This document shows positions 53,958-64,000 of a stretch of 64,000 nt of DNA, one piece after another. The DNA is taken from contig NZ_CP021382.1 in NCBI RefSeq assembly GCF_002162135.1, forward strand, positions 496,001 to 560,000. The letters run 5' to 3'. Made by a program: the position numbers and the translations under genes. The notes under the pieces are model-generated. The model searched no databases. It had not been told where the DNA came from and worked only from the letters and a program-made list of their open reading frames with translations. The stretch is from Cellvibrio sp. PSBB006. Lineage in GTDB: Bacteria > Pseudomonadota > Gammaproteobacteria > Pseudomonadales > Cellvibrionaceae. The stretch's first letter is position 1. Every line of letters starts with the position of its first letter.

Positions 53958-55037
53958 TTGGGTAAGCATATTTTAATACTTGAGGGTGATGGCATTGGTC
54001 CGGAGATTGTTGCCGAGGCGCGCAAGGTAATGGACTGTGTTAACGCCAAATACAAGCTGGGCCTGACATTTGAAAATGAACTGATGGGTGGCTGTGCTAT
54101 TGATGTTCACGGCGTTCCGCTGGCCGACTCAACACTGGATAGAGCGCGTCAGGCGGATGCAATATTGCTGGGTGCAGTCGGTGGCCCCAAATGGGACAAG
54201 CTTGATCGCGCTATCCGTCCCGAGAAAGGGTTGCTGAAGATTCGCTCGCAATTAGGCTTGTATGCCAACCTGCGTCCCGCGCTGCTTTATCCACAATTGG
54301 TTGATGCATCCTCGCTGAAACCTGAAGTGGTATCAGGATTGGATATTTTGATTGTGCGTGAGCTGGCGGGCGGTATTTACTTCGGTGAGCCGCGCGGTAT
54401 TCGCGTATTGGAAAATGGCGAGCGCGAGGGTTATAACACCTATAAATATTCGGAAAGTGAAATCCTGCGTATCGGGAGAACAGCATTCGAGATGGCGCGC
54501 AAGCGTAATCGCAAGGTCTGTTCGGTAGACAAGGCCAATGTGTTGGAAGCTACCATGCTCTGGCGTGAAGTCATGGACTCTTTGGCACCGGAATATCCCG
54601 ATGTTGAGCTGTCGCACATGTATGTCGACAATGCAGCTATGCAACTGGTGCGTGCACCCAAACAATTCGACGTCATCGTCACTGGAAACATGTTTGGTGA
54701 CATTCTGTCCGACGCGGCGGCGATGCTCACCGGCTCCATAGGTATGTTACCATCGGCCTCACTGGATAAAGACGGTCGCGGTATGTATGAACCTTGCCAT
54801 GGTTCTGCGCCGGATATTGCCGGGCAGGGGATTGCTAATCCCTTGGCAACTATTCTGTCGGTATCCATGATGCTGCGCTATTCGTTATCAATGCCGGAAG
54901 TGGCGGATGCTATAGAGGTTGCCGTAGGGCAGGTGCTCGATGACGGTCTGCGTACGGCGGATATCTATACGGAGGGTAAAACCCGTGTGTCTACGGCGCA
55001 GATGGGTGATGCGGTCGTTGCGGCATTAAGTCGCTAA
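53958..55037 (+). CDS. leuB: 3-isopropylmalate dehydrogenase
   Basis: Oxidatively decarboxylates 3-isopropylmalate. 359 residues from a TTG start with AGGGGAG and a second GGGA just upstream; the reading [18 protein letters not shown] matches the family N-terminus. Substrate-binding [13 protein letters not shown], catalytic-region [13 protein letters not shown] and NAD-site [15 protein letters not shown] are present. Confidence 0.96.
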   Translation: MGKHILILEGDGIGPEIVAEARKVMDCVNAKYKLGLTFENELMGGCAIDVHGVPLADSTLDRARQADAILLGAVGGPKWDKLDRAIRPEKGLLKIRSQLGLYANLRPALLYPQLVDASSLKPEVVSGLDILIVRELAGGIYFGEPRGIRVLENGEREGYNTYKYSESEILRIGRTAFEMARKRNRKVCSVDKANVLEATMLWREVMDSLAPEYPDVELSHMYVDNAAMQLVRAPKQFDVIVTGNMFGDILSDAAAMLTGSIGMLPSASLDKDGRGMYEPCHGSAPDIAGQGIANPLATILSVSMMLRYSLSMPEVADAIEVAVGQVLDDGLRTADIYTEGKTRVSTAQMGDAVVAALSR

Positions 55038-55088
55038 ATGAAGCAAAGAAATTATTAACAAGTTAATAGTAAATCAGAGAGAACAGTC

Positions 55089-56198
55089 ATGAGAGTAGGT
55101 TTTGTAGGTTGGCGTGGCATGGTGGGGTCTGTGTTAATGGATCGCATGCAAGCGGAAAATGATTTTGCTGATATCGAGCCGATTTTTTTCACCACATCCA
55201 ATGTGGGTGGTGCAGCGCCGGCAGTGGCCAGTGGCCTGCCAGCGCTCAAGGATGCTTTTTCTATTGCTGACCTGAAACAACTGGACGTTATCATCACCTG
55301 CCAGGGGGGCGATTACACTAATGATGTATTTCCCAAGCTGCGCAGTGAAGGTTGGAACGGGTATTGGATTGATGCTGCATCCAGCCTTCGTATGGATAAG
55401 GATTCTCTGATTGTCCTCGATCCGGTAAACCTGGATGTCATCAAGAATGGTATCGCCAAGGGCGTTAAGAATTACATCGGTGGAAACTGTACTGTCAGTC
55501 TTATGTTAATGGGCTTGGGTGGTTTGTTTCGCGCTGGCTTGGTGGATTGGGTTTCTTCGATGACTTACCAGGCGGCTTCAGGTGCGGGTGCGCAAAATAT
55601 GCGAGAGCTGATCAGCCAGATGGGCACTATCCATGCTTCGGTCGCTGATAAATTGGCCGATCCGGCTTCGGCAATTCTGGAGATAGATCGTCAGGTGGCT
55701 GAAACCATGCGTAGCGCTGACTTTCCTCGTGATAACTTCGGGCACCCATTGGCTGGCAGCCTTTTGCCCTACATCGATAAGCAATTGGAAAGCCGCCAAA
55801 GCAAAGAAGAATGGAAAGGGCAGGTCGAGACTAACAAGATTTTGGGTCGTAGTGAAAACCCCATTCCGGTGGATGGTCTCTGCGTTCGTATTGGTGCAAT
55901 GCGTTGCCACAGTCAAGCATTGACGATCAAGCTAAACAAAGATGTTCCAGTTGCTGATATCGAAGCGATGCTGGCAGAAGCGAATCAATGGGCTAAAGTT
56001 GTACCAAACGAGCGCGATGCGAGTTTGCGTGATCTGACTCCGACAGCCGTAACCGGCACATTGTCAATACCGGTAGGGCGCTTGCGCAAGATGAATATGG
56101 GGCCGCAGTATCTGTCAGCTTTTACCGTCGGGGATCAACTGTTGTGGGGCGCAGCAGAACCTTTGCGCCGGATGTTGCGCATACTTAAGGAAGCCTGA
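55089..56198 (+). CDS. asd: Aspartate-semialdehyde dehydrogenase
   Basis: Second step of the aspartate family pathway (lysine, methionine, threonine, diaminopimelate). 369 residues; NADP motif [10 protein letters not shown] (7-16), active-site C134 in [10 protein letters not shown], and the late [20 protein letters not shown] block. Follows leuB by 51 bases and is ended by a strong terminator. Confidence 0.96.
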   Translation: MRVGFVGWRGMVGSVLMDRMQAENDFADIEPIFFTTSNVGGAAPAVASGLPALKDAFSIADLKQLDVIITCQGGDYTNDVFPKLRSEGWNGYWIDAASSLRMDKDSLIVLDPVNLDVIKNGIAKGVKNYIGGNCTVSLMLMGLGGLFRAGLVDWVSSMTYQAASGAGAQNMRELISQMGTIHASVADKLADPASAILEIDRQVAETMRSADFPRDNFGHPLAGSLLPYIDKQLESRQSKEEWKGQVETNKILGRSENPIPVDGLCVRIGAMRCHSQALTIKLNKDVPVADIEAMLAEANQWAKVVPNERDASLRDLTPTAVTGTLSIPVGRLRKMNMGPQYLSAFTVGDQLLWGAAEPLRRMLRILKEA

Positions 56199-56222
56199 TA
56201 AAGAGCTAATGCGTGCAGAATC

Positions 56223-56263
56223 AACGCCTCGATTCTTATACCAGAATCGAGGCGTTTTTTTAG
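56223..56263 (+). terminator. Strong terminator after asd
   Basis: AACGCCTCGATTCT (56223-56236) pairs perfectly with AGAATCGAGGCGTT (56243-56256), then a T-run. Confidence 0.95.
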
Positions 56264-56552
56264 TCGGAGCGTTAATTTCACCCGGCGGGCGGTAAAATCT
56301 ACCGCTTAATTTTGTGGAATATGCCCAAAAACGTTTAAAAATCTGCCAGCTTGGCTGCTTGTTAAGGGCTGAAGTGTTGATAAAAAGCTATTTATAATGA
56401 ATACTTACGAAAGATAGTGAAGATTTATTCGAGGTTTTATAACCTCTGCATACAATGTCCAGGTTTAAGTACCCGATATTTTTGACCGACAAAATGTTGC
56501 CATCCCTGTCAGGTGCTTGAAACCAGGGGGGAGATAATAAAAGGATAGTCCT
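56264..56552 (+). other. Leader region upstream of fimV
   Basis: About 290 bases with no gene seen. It should carry the fimV promoter. The ribosome binding site AAGGA lies about ten bases before the fimV ATG, and a GGGGGGAG run lies further upstream. Confidence 0.35.
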
Positions 56553-59531
56553 ATGCATCTTCGAAAGCTGGTTGGGGTCTGTGGATTTGCCATAGCGTTT
56601 TTGGCAAATTACGCCAGTGCCTTGGGGTTGGGAGAAATCAAACTAAATTCAGCTCTGAATCAGCCGCTGGATGCTGAAATCAAATTGCTGGATGTTCGCG
56701 ATCTCGGTGCGGATCAAGTCATCGTAGCACTTGGTTCTCCAGCCGATTTTGAGCGCAATGGTGTTGATCGCCTCTACTTCTACACGGAGCTCGAATTTCA
56801 GGTCTTATTAAATGAACCTGGCGGTGCCGTTGTTCGTGTTTCAACACGCAATCCCGTGCGTGAACCCTATCTCAATTTCCTGGTAGAGGCCCGTTGGCCC
56901 AGTGGTCGGCTGTTGCGCGAGTACACCTTGCTGATGGACTTGCCGACATTTGCCGATACGCCCTCAACGCCTGTTGAATCTGCTACATCGTATCCCCAGC
57001 CCATGACGCAACCGCGTACCAGCCCCACGGTACAGACGCCGACGCGTTCCAGCTCATCCGATTATTCCCAAACAACGCCTCGCCCAGAGCCTGAAGCTCC
57101 TTCGGGTGGTCGCCGTTCCGGGGCTGACTCCTATGGGCCTGTTGGCAGTAATGAAACCTTGTGGCAGATCGCTTTGGATGTTCGTCCGGAGCGCGGATTG
57201 TCAGTACACCAGACCATGCTGGCTATCCAGCGATTGAACCCCGACGCATTTATTAACGGCAATATCAATTTGCTGCGTAAAGGGCAAGTATTGCGCTTGC
57301 CTTCGGCCGATGAAATTCGCTCCATGTCTCGTGGTGATGCTGTTGCTGAGGTTGCAATGCAGAACCAGGAATGGTCTGGAAATGCCATGGGGGCTCAGTT
57401 GAATGCGTCGCGTCGCGAAGTGTCTACGCGTCGCGAGTCCCAGGATGTGAGCGGGCAGGTTCGACTCGCATCACCCGGCAGCGATTATGATGGCAGCGGA
57501 CAGGGTAGCGGCAGTAATGCGGGCGACAGCCGTGGTTTGGAAAATGAACTGGCTGCTACTTTGGAAGAACTCGACAAAGCGCGTATGGAGAATTCCGATC
57601 TGAATTCACGGATTCAGGATCTGGAAGAGCAAATCGACACGATGGAGCGTTTGGTCGATGTCAGTAATGAGCAGCTTCGCGCGATGCAGTTGGCGGCTAG
57701 TCAACAAGCCGCAACGCAGGGCGAGGCAACTGAAACTACAACGCCGGATGCAATTCAGCCCGAAGAAGTGCAACCGGATGAACCAGTAGCTGGTGATGTT
57801 GTAACGCCAGAGCCTGCCATAGAGTCTGAGCTTGAGGCGCCAGTTGAAAGTGAGCCGGCTGAAACGCCTGCGCCGCAGGTAGTGGAGCCCGAACAAGCGA
57901 AGCCTGCACCGGTAAACCCTAATCGTGTGGTGCAATCCGCACCCAAGCCCACCATTGTTGATCACATCGTGGATAACGCTATCTGGATTGGCGCGGGTTT
58001 GCTGGTGTTATTGTTGGCTGCCTATGCACTGATCCGCCGTCGCAATGAACAAGCGATGGAAGAGGAAACTGCACAAGAAGACGATTTCTTCAGCATGCCT
58101 CCGGCTGATGAAGAAGCATACAACGAAGAGTATCAGGAAGATTATCCTGGCGAAGCGGAAGATGAGATGCCGCTGTTTGATGAAGATGATCTTCCGGCCG
58201 AGGCCGAGACAGGCGATGCGGTTGCGGAAGCTGATATCTATATAGCCTACGGCAAGTTCGATCAGGCAGAAGAGATGCTATTGACAGCTCTCTCAAGAGA
58301 GCCCTCTTCAGTGCCCATTCGAATGAAGTTGCTGGAGGTTTACTCCCAGACAGAAAACGTCGACAAGTTTGATCAACACTATGCCAGTTTATTGGGTGAT
58401 GCGAGCCATGCAGAGCTGCAGCGAGCTGCTGAGTTGCGCGAAAGCATCCCCGGCGCGGGCGAGTTTGATTCGGGCCTCGATCTGTCGGCACAGGATGGCA
58501 TTGATTTATCTTCCAGTGATGACACTGTTGATTTCGGCCTGGACGATGATTTGTACGGCGAGCCGGCGGATACCCAGCAAGCCTCGGCATCTACCACCGA
58601 TGATGATTTCAGTTTTGATCTGGATTTGGAAGAAGAGTCGTCAGAGCCTTTGTCATTGGGTGAAACTCTGTCAAGAGAGTCTGATGTAGGTACGGCTAAT
58701 ACCCGATACGACCTCTCATTTGAAGAGCCTCAGGATACTGATGCGGTTGCGGGTGAAGATGAGTTTACTCTGGACCTTGATGATGACTTCTCTGTTGCCA
58801 CCGATGAAACAGAAGTAAAGAAAGAAGAAACCAGTTCTTTCGATGATGACCTGGGAGAGCTTTCGTTCGAATTAGATGACGAGCCTCCGCTCAAAGAAAC
58901 AGCGGCATCGCCAACATCTACTGCGGTGGAGGATGATGACTTCAGTTTCGACTTTGAAGAAACTGAACTGGCAGAAGACACAGAAGATGAAATTGCGTTT
59001 GGCGAAGCCGCGCCAGAGCAGGAAGAAAAGCCAGTACGTGCGTTAGATGATGATAATACCGACGACTTTAATCCAGACATGGACATGAGCGATCTGGATC
59101 TGGAAGCGCTGGATCATGAAATGGAAAGTCTGGACCATGAAATGGAAGGTCTTGACGCCGAGTTTGGTGAGACCGATGACAAGGCATTTGCGGATCTCGA
59201 TGCTCAGCTGGAAGATGAACAGCCTTCACTGACAACGACTGATTTGCCTGATGCTGACGATGATATGTTTGAGCAGGCCTTATCTGAACTTCCGGATGAG
59301 GAGGCTGAAGATATGCCCGAGCTTGGTACTATGTCTGAGGCTGATATGGATGCCGAGCTGGACTTCCTTGCCGATACTGATGAGGCAGCAACCAAACTCG
59401 ATCTGGCGCGTGCTTACATTGATATGGGTGACACTGACGGTGCGCGTGACATCCTTTCCGAAGTTGTTCAGGAAGGTAATGCCCAGCAGCGCGAAGAAGC
59501 TGAAGGTTTACTTGGCCGAATAGACGCCTGA
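56553..59531 (+). CDS. fimV: Pilus assembly/polar hub protein FimV
   Basis: 992 residues. Signal peptide (about 1-24), conserved FimV N-terminal domain (GLGEIKLNSALNQPLDAEI...), Pro/Thr/Ser linker, LysM peptidoglycan-binding domain (about 192-252, VGSNETLWQIALDVRP), a coiled coil (about 330-385), one membrane segment (about 476-496), then a long, very acidic cytoplasmic region and a C-terminal FimV TPR motif (LDLARAYIDMGDTDGARDILSEVV). FimV/HubP proteins mark the cell pole and promote type IV pilus and type II secretion function. Followed by truA as in pseudomonads. Confidence 0.96.
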   Translation: MHLRKLVGVCGFAIAFLANYASALGLGEIKLNSALNQPLDAEIKLLDVRDLGADQVIVALGSPADFERNGVDRLYFYTELEFQVLLNEPGGAVVRVSTRNPVREPYLNFLVEARWPSGRLLREYTLLMDLPTFADTPSTPVESATSYPQPMTQPRTSPTVQTPTRSSSSDYSQTTPRPEPEAPSGGRRSGADSYGPVGSNETLWQIALDVRPERGLSVHQTMLAIQRLNPDAFINGNINLLRKGQVLRLPSADEIRSMSRGDAVAEVAMQNQEWSGNAMGAQLNASRREVSTRRESQDVSGQVRLASPGSDYDGSGQGSGSNAGDSRGLENELAATLEELDKARMENSDLNSRIQDLEEQIDTMERLVDVSNEQLRAMQLAASQQAATQGEATETTTPDAIQPEEVQPDEPVAGDVVTPEPAIESELEAPVESEPAETPAPQVVEPEQAKPAPVNPNRVVQSAPKPTIVDHIVDNAIWIGAGLLVLLLAAYALIRRRNEQAMEEETAQEDDFFSMPPADEEAYNEEYQEDYPGEAEDEMPLFDEDDLPAEAETGDAVAEADIYIAYGKFDQAEEMLLTALSREPSSVPIRMKLLEVYSQTENVDKFDQHYASLLGDASHAELQRAAELRESIPGAGEFDSGLDLSAQDGIDLSSSDDTVDFGLDDDLYGEPADTQQASASTTDDDFSFDLDLEEESSEPLSLGETLSRESDVGTANTRYDLSFEEPQDTDAVAGEDEFTLDLDDDFSVATDETEVKKEETSSFDDDLGELSFELDDEPPLKETAASPTSTAVEDDDFSFDFEETELAEDTEDEIAFGEAAPEQEEKPVRALDDDNTDDFNPDMDMSDLDLEALDHEMESLDHEMEGLDAEFGETDDKAFADLDAQLEDEQPSLTTTDLPDADDDMFEQALSELPDEEAEDMPELGTMSEADMDAELDFLADTDEAATKLDLARAYIDMGDTDGARDILSEVVQEGNAQQREEAEGLLGRIDA

Positions 59532-59548
59532 TTTGTTGATGTGCCAAT

Positions 59549-59580
59549 AAAGCCTTGTGCACTTCGGTGCATGAGGCTTT
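59549..59580 (+). terminator. Hairpin with UUCG loop between fimV and truA
   Basis: AAAGCCT (59549-59555) pairs with AGGCTTT (59574-59580), enclosing TGCAC-TTCG-GTGCA. The stable C(UUCG)G loop and short T-rich flank suggest a terminator or processing site. truA begins 41 bases further on. Confidence 0.6.
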
Positions 59581-59620
59581 GTTATTTGTGGCTGTTAGCT
59601 TTCTTAATGAAATTGCGCAC

Positions 59621-60517
59621 ATGAGTGAGAATTACGTCCCTACCAGTAAAGTTTATACCCGCAATGGCGAAGTGGTGGCTGACACTATTTGGCCTGAGGG
59701 TATGCAACGGGTGGCGATGGCGGTTGAATACAACGGCGCTGAATTTCATGGGTTTCAGACACAACCTAATGGTGTCAGTACAGTGCAGCAAGCGTTGGAG
59801 GTGGCTCTATCAACCATAGCTGCTGAGCCTGTTACCCTGGTATGCGCAGGACGTACGGATGCAGGTGTTCATGCCACTGCGCAAATTGTTCATTTTGATA
59901 CATTGGCACAGCGCCCGGAGCGTGCCTGGGCACTGGGTACACGCGCTCATCTTCCGCCCAGTGTGGCCGTGCGCTGGGCAAAAAATGTTGCCCCTCAATT
60001 CCACGCACGTTTCAGCGCACATGCGCGTACATACCGTTACCTGCTATCGGATCGAGAGAGCTATTCCAGTCTGACCCATGATCGGGTGACCTGGTCAAAC
60101 CGTCGGCTTGATGTGGACCGTATGCGGGAAGGTGCCGCTTGTTTGGTGGGCGAGCATGACTTTACATCATTCCGGGCTTCGCAATGCCAGGCGCGCAGCC
60201 CAGTGCGAAAAATTAATCATCTGCATATCGTCCGCCGCGGTGATTTGATCGTATTGGAGGTGCAGGCCAACGCATTTCTACATCATATGGTGCGTAACAT
60301 TGTGGGCGTATTGATTGCGGTCGGTGTCGGCGATGTACCACCTTCATGGGTGGCGGAAGTACTCGCTGCAAAAAATCGCAGTGCTGGCGGTGTAACCGCA
60401 AGGCCCTTTGGCTTGTATCTGGTGTCAGTTGGTTATCCAGAGCATTTTGCATTGCCCGAAATATCGCCGGGCCCTTTATTTTTAGCCGAACCGGTGGGTG
60501 GTTTTATAGCACCATAG
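59621..60517 (+). CDS. truA: tRNA pseudouridine(38-40) synthase TruA
   Basis: 298 residues from ATG 59621 (MSENYVPTSKV). Catalytic D80 in VCAGRTDAGVHATAQ. The first 25-30 residues precede the usual TruA start (RVAMAVEYNGAEFHGFQ), so the N-terminus is longer than in E. coli, where the catalytic Asp is residue 60. Weak ribosome binding site; ATG 59703 (MQRVAMAVEYNG) would give a family-length protein and is a real alternative. Confidence 0.92.
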   Translation: MSENYVPTSKVYTRNGEVVADTIWPEGMQRVAMAVEYNGAEFHGFQTQPNGVSTVQQALEVALSTIAAEPVTLVCAGRTDAGVHATAQIVHFDTLAQRPERAWALGTRAHLPPSVAVRWAKNVAPQFHARFSAHARTYRYLLSDRESYSSLTHDRVTWSNRRLDVDRMREGAACLVGEHDFTSFRASQCQARSPVRKINHLHIVRRGDLIVLEVQANAFLHHMVRNIVGVLIAVGVGDVPPSWVAEVLAAKNRSAGGVTARPFGLYLVSVGYPEHFALPEISPGPLFLAEPVGGFIAP

Positions 60518-60612
60518 AATCGATCGGTGATGACGCCAAAAACCGGCAAGGTACAGTTTTTGAGGTAGTTTTCTGTTAGTATCGGCGCTTTATTTTCTTA
60601 ACGGTTTGGACA

Positions 60613-61242
60613 GTGGCACGAGCCCGAATAAAAATTTGTGGTATTACCTCGGTAACTGATGCATTGGCTGCGCAAGAAGCGGGAGCCGATGCAATTGGTC
60701 TGGTGTTTTATGAGCCTAGCCCGCGAGCCATCGATGTTGACCTCGCTCAGGAAATAGCCCGTTCCGTTGGGCCATTTGTTACAACTGTCGGCTTATTTGT
60801 TAATGCGGAACCGGCTTATGTGAGTGAGGTGTTGAGTCGAGTGTCATTGCATGTATTGCAGTTTCATGGCGATGAGACATCTGCCTATTGTGAGTCTTTT
60901 GGTCGACCTTACATGAAAGCTATTCGTATGCGTCCGGCCCTGGATATTACATCGGCAATAGCGGGCTACCCTTCAGCGGCAGCAATTCTTCTGGATGCAT
61001 ACCGCCCCGGAGTTCCCGGAGGCACCGGTGAAACCTTTGATTGGCAGCGGGTTCCGAAGAATCCCGATAAAGCCATTGTCCTGGCAGGTGGATTGACTGC
61101 AGCCAACGTTGCTGACGCCATTCATACCACGAAGGTTTATGGGGTGGACGTAAGCGGCGGTGTTGAATCAGCCCCCGGTAAGAAAGATGCTGCCAAGGTA
61201 AGAGAATTTATTATCAATGCCAGTCATGGCTCGAACAGGTGA
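60613..61242 (+). CDS. trpF: Phosphoribosylanthranilate isomerase
   Basis: Amadori rearrangement in tryptophan synthesis. 209 residues, GTG start ([18 protein letters not shown]); general-base C9 in KICG, LQFHGDE, and GGLTAANV...[10 protein letters not shown] at the C-terminus. First gene of trpFBA-accD; stop 7 bases before the trpB GTG. Confidence 0.96.
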   Translation: MARARIKICGITSVTDALAAQEAGADAIGLVFYEPSPRAIDVDLAQEIARSVGPFVTTVGLFVNAEPAYVSEVLSRVSLHVLQFHGDETSAYCESFGRPYMKAIRMRPALDITSAIAGYPSAAAILLDAYRPGVPGGTGETFDWQRVPKNPDKAIVLAGGLTAANVADAIHTTKVYGVDVSGGVESAPGKKDAAKVREFIINASHGSNR

Positions 61243-61249
61243 AGAAACG

Positions 61250-62476
61250 GTGAGTGATATCAAGCAGTCTTCCGTAATTGATTACAGCGCATTTCCCAAC
61301 GCCGAAGGTCATTTTGGTCCCTATGGTGGCCGCTTTGTTTCGGAAACCCTTATATACGCGCTGGATGAGTTAAACACTATTTACACCCGTCTGAAGGATG
61401 ATCCTGACTTTCAAGCCGAATTTGACAAAGATCTGGCCCATTATGTAGGCCGACCTTCTCCGCTGTACTTCGCGGAGCGCTGGACCCGGGAACTGGGTGG
61501 CGCGCAAATATTTTTGAAACGTGAAGATCTTAATCACACCGGTGCGCACAAGGTTAATAACACAATCGGACAGGCGCTTCTGGCCAAATTTACCGGTAAA
61601 GGCCGGGTTATCGCCGAGACCGGGGCAGGGCAGCACGGCGTCGCTACCGCCACAGTCGCGGCTCGGCTTGGCTTGAAATGCCGAGTGTATATGGGCGCAG
61701 AAGATGTCAAACGTCAGTCTTTGAACGTCTATCGAATGAAGTTACTTGGTGCGGAAGTATTTCCCGTCACGTCGGGCTCACGCACATTAAAAGATGCCAT
61801 GAACGAAGCGATGCGTGACTGGGCTACGAATGTGGATGACACGTTCTATATCATTGGCACCGTCGCGGGTCCTCATCCTTACCCTCAACTGGTGCGTGAT
61901 TTCCAGGCGGTAATCGGCCGTGAGGCGCGTGAACAATCTCTGGCGCAAGCTGGGAAATTACCTGATGCCCTGGTGGCGTGTGTCGGTGGTGGTTCAAATG
62001 CCATTGGTTTGTTCCATCCATTCCTGACCGATGAATCGGTGGCGATGTACGGCGTGGAAGCCGGGGGTCTGGGTATCGAAACGGGCAAACACGCAGCTCC
62101 TTTAAACAAAGGTATTCCCGGTGTCCTGCATGGCAACCGCACGTATCTGATGGAAGATGAAAACGGTCAAATTATCGAGACGCATTCTGTATCTGCTGGT
62201 CTTGATTATCCTGGTGTAGGTCCGGAACACTCCTGGTTAAAGGACATTGGTCGCGTAAACTATGTGGCAATTAATGATGATGAAGCGCTCGCTGCTTTCC
62301 GCAAAATAACGCGGACTGAGGGCATTATGCCAGCGCTGGAGTCCAGTCACGCCTTGGCTTATGTGGAGAAACTTGCACCTACCATGGGCAAAGATCAAAT
62401 TATCATTGCCAATCTTTCCGGCCGGGGTGACAAGGATATTCTCACTGTTGCCGAAATCGATGGAATCACCGTTTAA
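61250..62476 (+). CDS. trpB: Tryptophan synthase beta subunit
   Basis: PLP-dependent condensation of indole and serine. 408 residues from GTG 61250, with AGGTGAAG about six bases upstream; an ATG at 61226 inside trpF would add eight residues. PLP lysine K101 in HTGAHKVNN, phosphate loop GGGSNAIG, and [10 protein letters not shown] are standard. Usual trpB length is about 400. Confidence 0.96.
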   Translation: MSDIKQSSVIDYSAFPNAEGHFGPYGGRFVSETLIYALDELNTIYTRLKDDPDFQAEFDKDLAHYVGRPSPLYFAERWTRELGGAQIFLKREDLNHTGAHKVNNTIGQALLAKFTGKGRVIAETGAGQHGVATATVAARLGLKCRVYMGAEDVKRQSLNVYRMKLLGAEVFPVTSGSRTLKDAMNEAMRDWATNVDDTFYIIGTVAGPHPYPQLVRDFQAVIGREAREQSLAQAGKLPDALVACVGGGSNAIGLFHPFLTDESVAMYGVEAGGLGIETGKHAAPLNKGIPGVLHGNRTYLMEDENGQIIETHSVSAGLDYPGVGPEHSWLKDIGRVNYVAINDDEALAAFRKITRTEGIMPALESSHALAYVEKLAPTMGKDQIIIANLSGRGDKDILTVAEIDGITV

Positions 62477-62516
62477 CCGCCATCGGGCACTATCAGTCGT
62501 CTAGGAATTTCAATTG

Positions 62517-63326
62517 ATGAGTCGAATCTCGCAAGTCTTGAGTCAAGCTAAGGCCAATAATCGTAAAGCATTGGTAGCTTATATTGTTAATGGCGATCCT
62601 TATCCGGCAGCCACTTTGCCCGCTATGCATAAACTGGTGGAGCAAGGGGTTGATGTCATCGAGCTGGGTGTTCCCTTTTCCGATCCGATGGCCGAAGGGC
62701 CAGTTATCCAGAAAGGACATGAGCGGGCGCTCGCCCATAACATCAGTTTGAGAAATACCCTGGAAGTGGTGAGTGAGTTTCGTAAAACCAATAACCACAC
62801 GCCTCTGGTATTGATGGGATACGCCAATCCGGTAGAGCGTTTTGGCTACGAAGCTTTCGCCAAGGCTGCAGCCGAAGCAGGCGTCGATGGTTTGTTGACG
62901 GTAGACTTGCCTCCTGAGGAAGTCGTGGTATTGAAGGATGCCTTGGATGCTGCGGGCCTCGATAACATCTTCCTGTTGGCACCGACAACAACCCTGGAGC
63001 GGGCGCGCAAAATTGCCAGCCACGCCAGTGGTTTTCTCTACTATGTATCTCTCAAAGGTGTTACCGGTGCCGGTCACTTGGATGTCGGTGCGGTAAAAGC
63101 CAAACTGGATGAGTTTGGTAAGCTTACCGATCTGCCGGTTTGTGTCGGTTTTGGCATCAAAGATCCTGAAACAGCCAAGGCGATTGCCTCCCTCGCGGAT
63201 GGTGTAGTCGTTGGTAGTGTGTTGGTGGAAAAAATGGGCAGTATGGCTGACCAAGGCCAGGATGCGATTGCTCAGGCAGTCGGTGATATTGTTGGCGGCA
63301 TCCGTCGGGCACTTGATGCGCGCTAA
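62517..63326 (+). CDS. trpA: Tryptophan synthase alpha subunit
   Basis: Cleaves indole-glycerol phosphate to indole. 269 residues from ATG 62517, with TAGGA ten bases upstream. Catalytic E49 in VIELGVPFSDP is present. The second acidic residue, D60 in E. coli TrpA (DPLADGP), is Glu here (DPMAEGP). This substitution is conservative, and I recall it from other proteobacterial TrpA proteins. Confidence 0.96.
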   Translation: MSRISQVLSQAKANNRKALVAYIVNGDPYPAATLPAMHKLVEQGVDVIELGVPFSDPMAEGPVIQKGHERALAHNISLRNTLEVVSEFRKTNNHTPLVLMGYANPVERFGYEAFAKAAAEAGVDGLLTVDLPPEEVVVLKDALDAAGLDNIFLLAPTTTLERARKIASHASGFLYYVSLKGVTGAGHLDVGAVKAKLDEFGKLTDLPVCVGFGIKDPETAKAIASLADGVVVGSVLVEKMGSMADQGQDAIAQAVGDIVGGIRRALDAR

Positions 63327-63370
63327 AACTGATTTTTAATGTCGAAAACTGTAACGAGAGAAGATAACCG

Positions 63371-64000
63371 ATGAGTTGGTTAGACAAGATTATCCCTAAC
63401 GTGGTGCGCTCGGAAGGCAAGCGCAGTACCAAAGTCCCTGAAGGTTTGTGGGAGAAATGTGTGAAGTGCGATGCAGTGCTTTACAAGCCCGAACTGGAAA
63501 AAAATCTCGATGTTTGTCCCAAGTGCGATCACCACAAACGCATGGGCGCACGAGCGCGCCTGAATGTATTCCTTGATGAAGATAATCGTAAGGAATTGGC
63601 GACGGAAGTTGAGCCTATTGACCGTCTGAAATTTAAAGACATCAAAAAATATAAAGAGCGTTTAACCTCAGCCCAGAAAACTACGGGCGAAAAAGATGCC
63701 TTGATTGCCATGAAGGGTGAGTTGAAGGGTATGCCGGTGGTAGCAGTGGCTTTTGAGTTTGCGTTCCACGGTGGTTCGATGGGATATGTGGTAGGTGAAC
63801 GTTTTACCCGCGCTGCCAAAGTGGCCCTTGAAGAAAATATTCCGTTGATCTGTTTCTCCGCTACGGGCGGCGCTCGCATGCAAGAGGCGTTGATTTCTCT
63901 GATGCAGATGGCCAAAACCAGCGCGGTGATTGAGCGCTTGAAGATGCAGGGAACGCCTTATATTTCGATCATGACAGATCCGGTATATGGCGGTGTGTCA
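63371..64000 (+). CDS. accD: Acetyl-CoA carboxylase carboxyltransferase beta subunit (partial)
   Basis: The first 210 residues of about 290 are in the window. N-terminal zinc ribbon C30-x2-C33-x15-C49-x2-C52, then the crotonase-like carboxyltransferase core ([32 protein letters not shown]). With AccA it makes malonyl-CoA for fatty acid synthesis. The right end is cut by the window edge. Confidence 0.96.
   Translation, partial: MSWLDKIIPNVVRSEGKRSTKVPEGLWEKCVKCDAVLYKPELEKNLDVCPKCDHHKRMGARARLNVFLDEDNRKELATEVEPIDRLKFKDIKKYKERLTSAQKTTGEKDALIAMKGELKGMPVVAVAFEFAFHGGSMGYVVGERFTRAAKVALEENIPLICFSATGGARMQEALISLMQMAKTSAVIERLKMQGTPYISIMTDPVYGGVS

Noticed and set aside
62493..63254. 253-codon minus-strand open frame opposite trpA
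   Set aside because: Shadow of trpA; rich in His, Gln and Arg as antisense frames of such genes often are.

Overview
The window looks like chromosomal DNA of a gammaproteobacterium close to Cellvibrio (Cellvibrionaceae, pseudomonad-like). The evidence is the run leuC-leuD-leuB-asd-fimV-truA-trpF-trpB-trpA-accD, a tmk/holB/pilZ/tatD block, prmB-aroC, the protein sequences themselves, and a small secreted protein with a poly-serine linker of the kind common in Cellvibrio and Saccharophagus. This placement is by recognition, not by a database search. Most of the window is ordinary core genome. Both ends cut genes: acnB at the left and accD at the right.

Left part (1-16 kb): acnB on the minus strand with its own promoter and structured leader; a lipoprotein of the SMP-30 type, a DUF1289 protein, miaE and a small membrane protein; lpxH and ppiB on the minus strand; tmk, holB, pilZ, tatD and a dimeric dUTPase on the plus strand, with rluA inserted in opposite orientation between tmk and holB; two exported proteins of unknown function; an AraC regulator; malate dehydrogenase; and a sugar-phosphate mutarotase. 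Middle-left (16-28 kb): rapA, two small unknown proteins, deaD with a long leader, a UPF0178 protein, an unusual protein with duplicated helix-turn-helix-like units, a HIT protein, a manganese exporter under a yybP-ykoY riboswitch, a glutamate synthase-like FMN enzyme and an AsmA-like protein. A dispersed palindromic repeat (REP type) occurs at four sites between 4 and 20 kb and supplies the stop codon of three genes.

Middle (28-40 kb): two larger palindromic elements, a candidate small RNA, an acyltransferase, a pseudouridine synthase coupled to an S33 peptidase, ppnP, tRNA-Asn, a compact truC-rsuA-rsmC modification operon and folD. Next comes the one clearly accessory stretch (about 36.6-39.3 kb, visibly A+T-richer): the C-terminal remnant of a VgrG (type VI secretion spike), membrane proteins without known function, and an overlapping gene pair that could be an effector remnant plus immunity protein. 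It ends at a Pro-Arg-His tRNA operon with its own strong promoter.

Right part (40-64 kb): a flavin reductase; gpsA preceded by an AT-rich gap with inverted DnaA boxes; a DUF4389 protein, sixA, an alpha/beta hydrolase and a DUF4892 protein; folE; prmB-aroC-transporter-amidase; an outer membrane protein; then a LysR regulator divergent from leuCD, followed by leuB, asd, fimV (polar hub protein), truA and the trpFBA-accD cluster. The last 12 kb thus joins leucine, aspartate-family and tryptophan biosynthesis with fatty acid synthesis, in the order familiar from pseudomonads and relatives.
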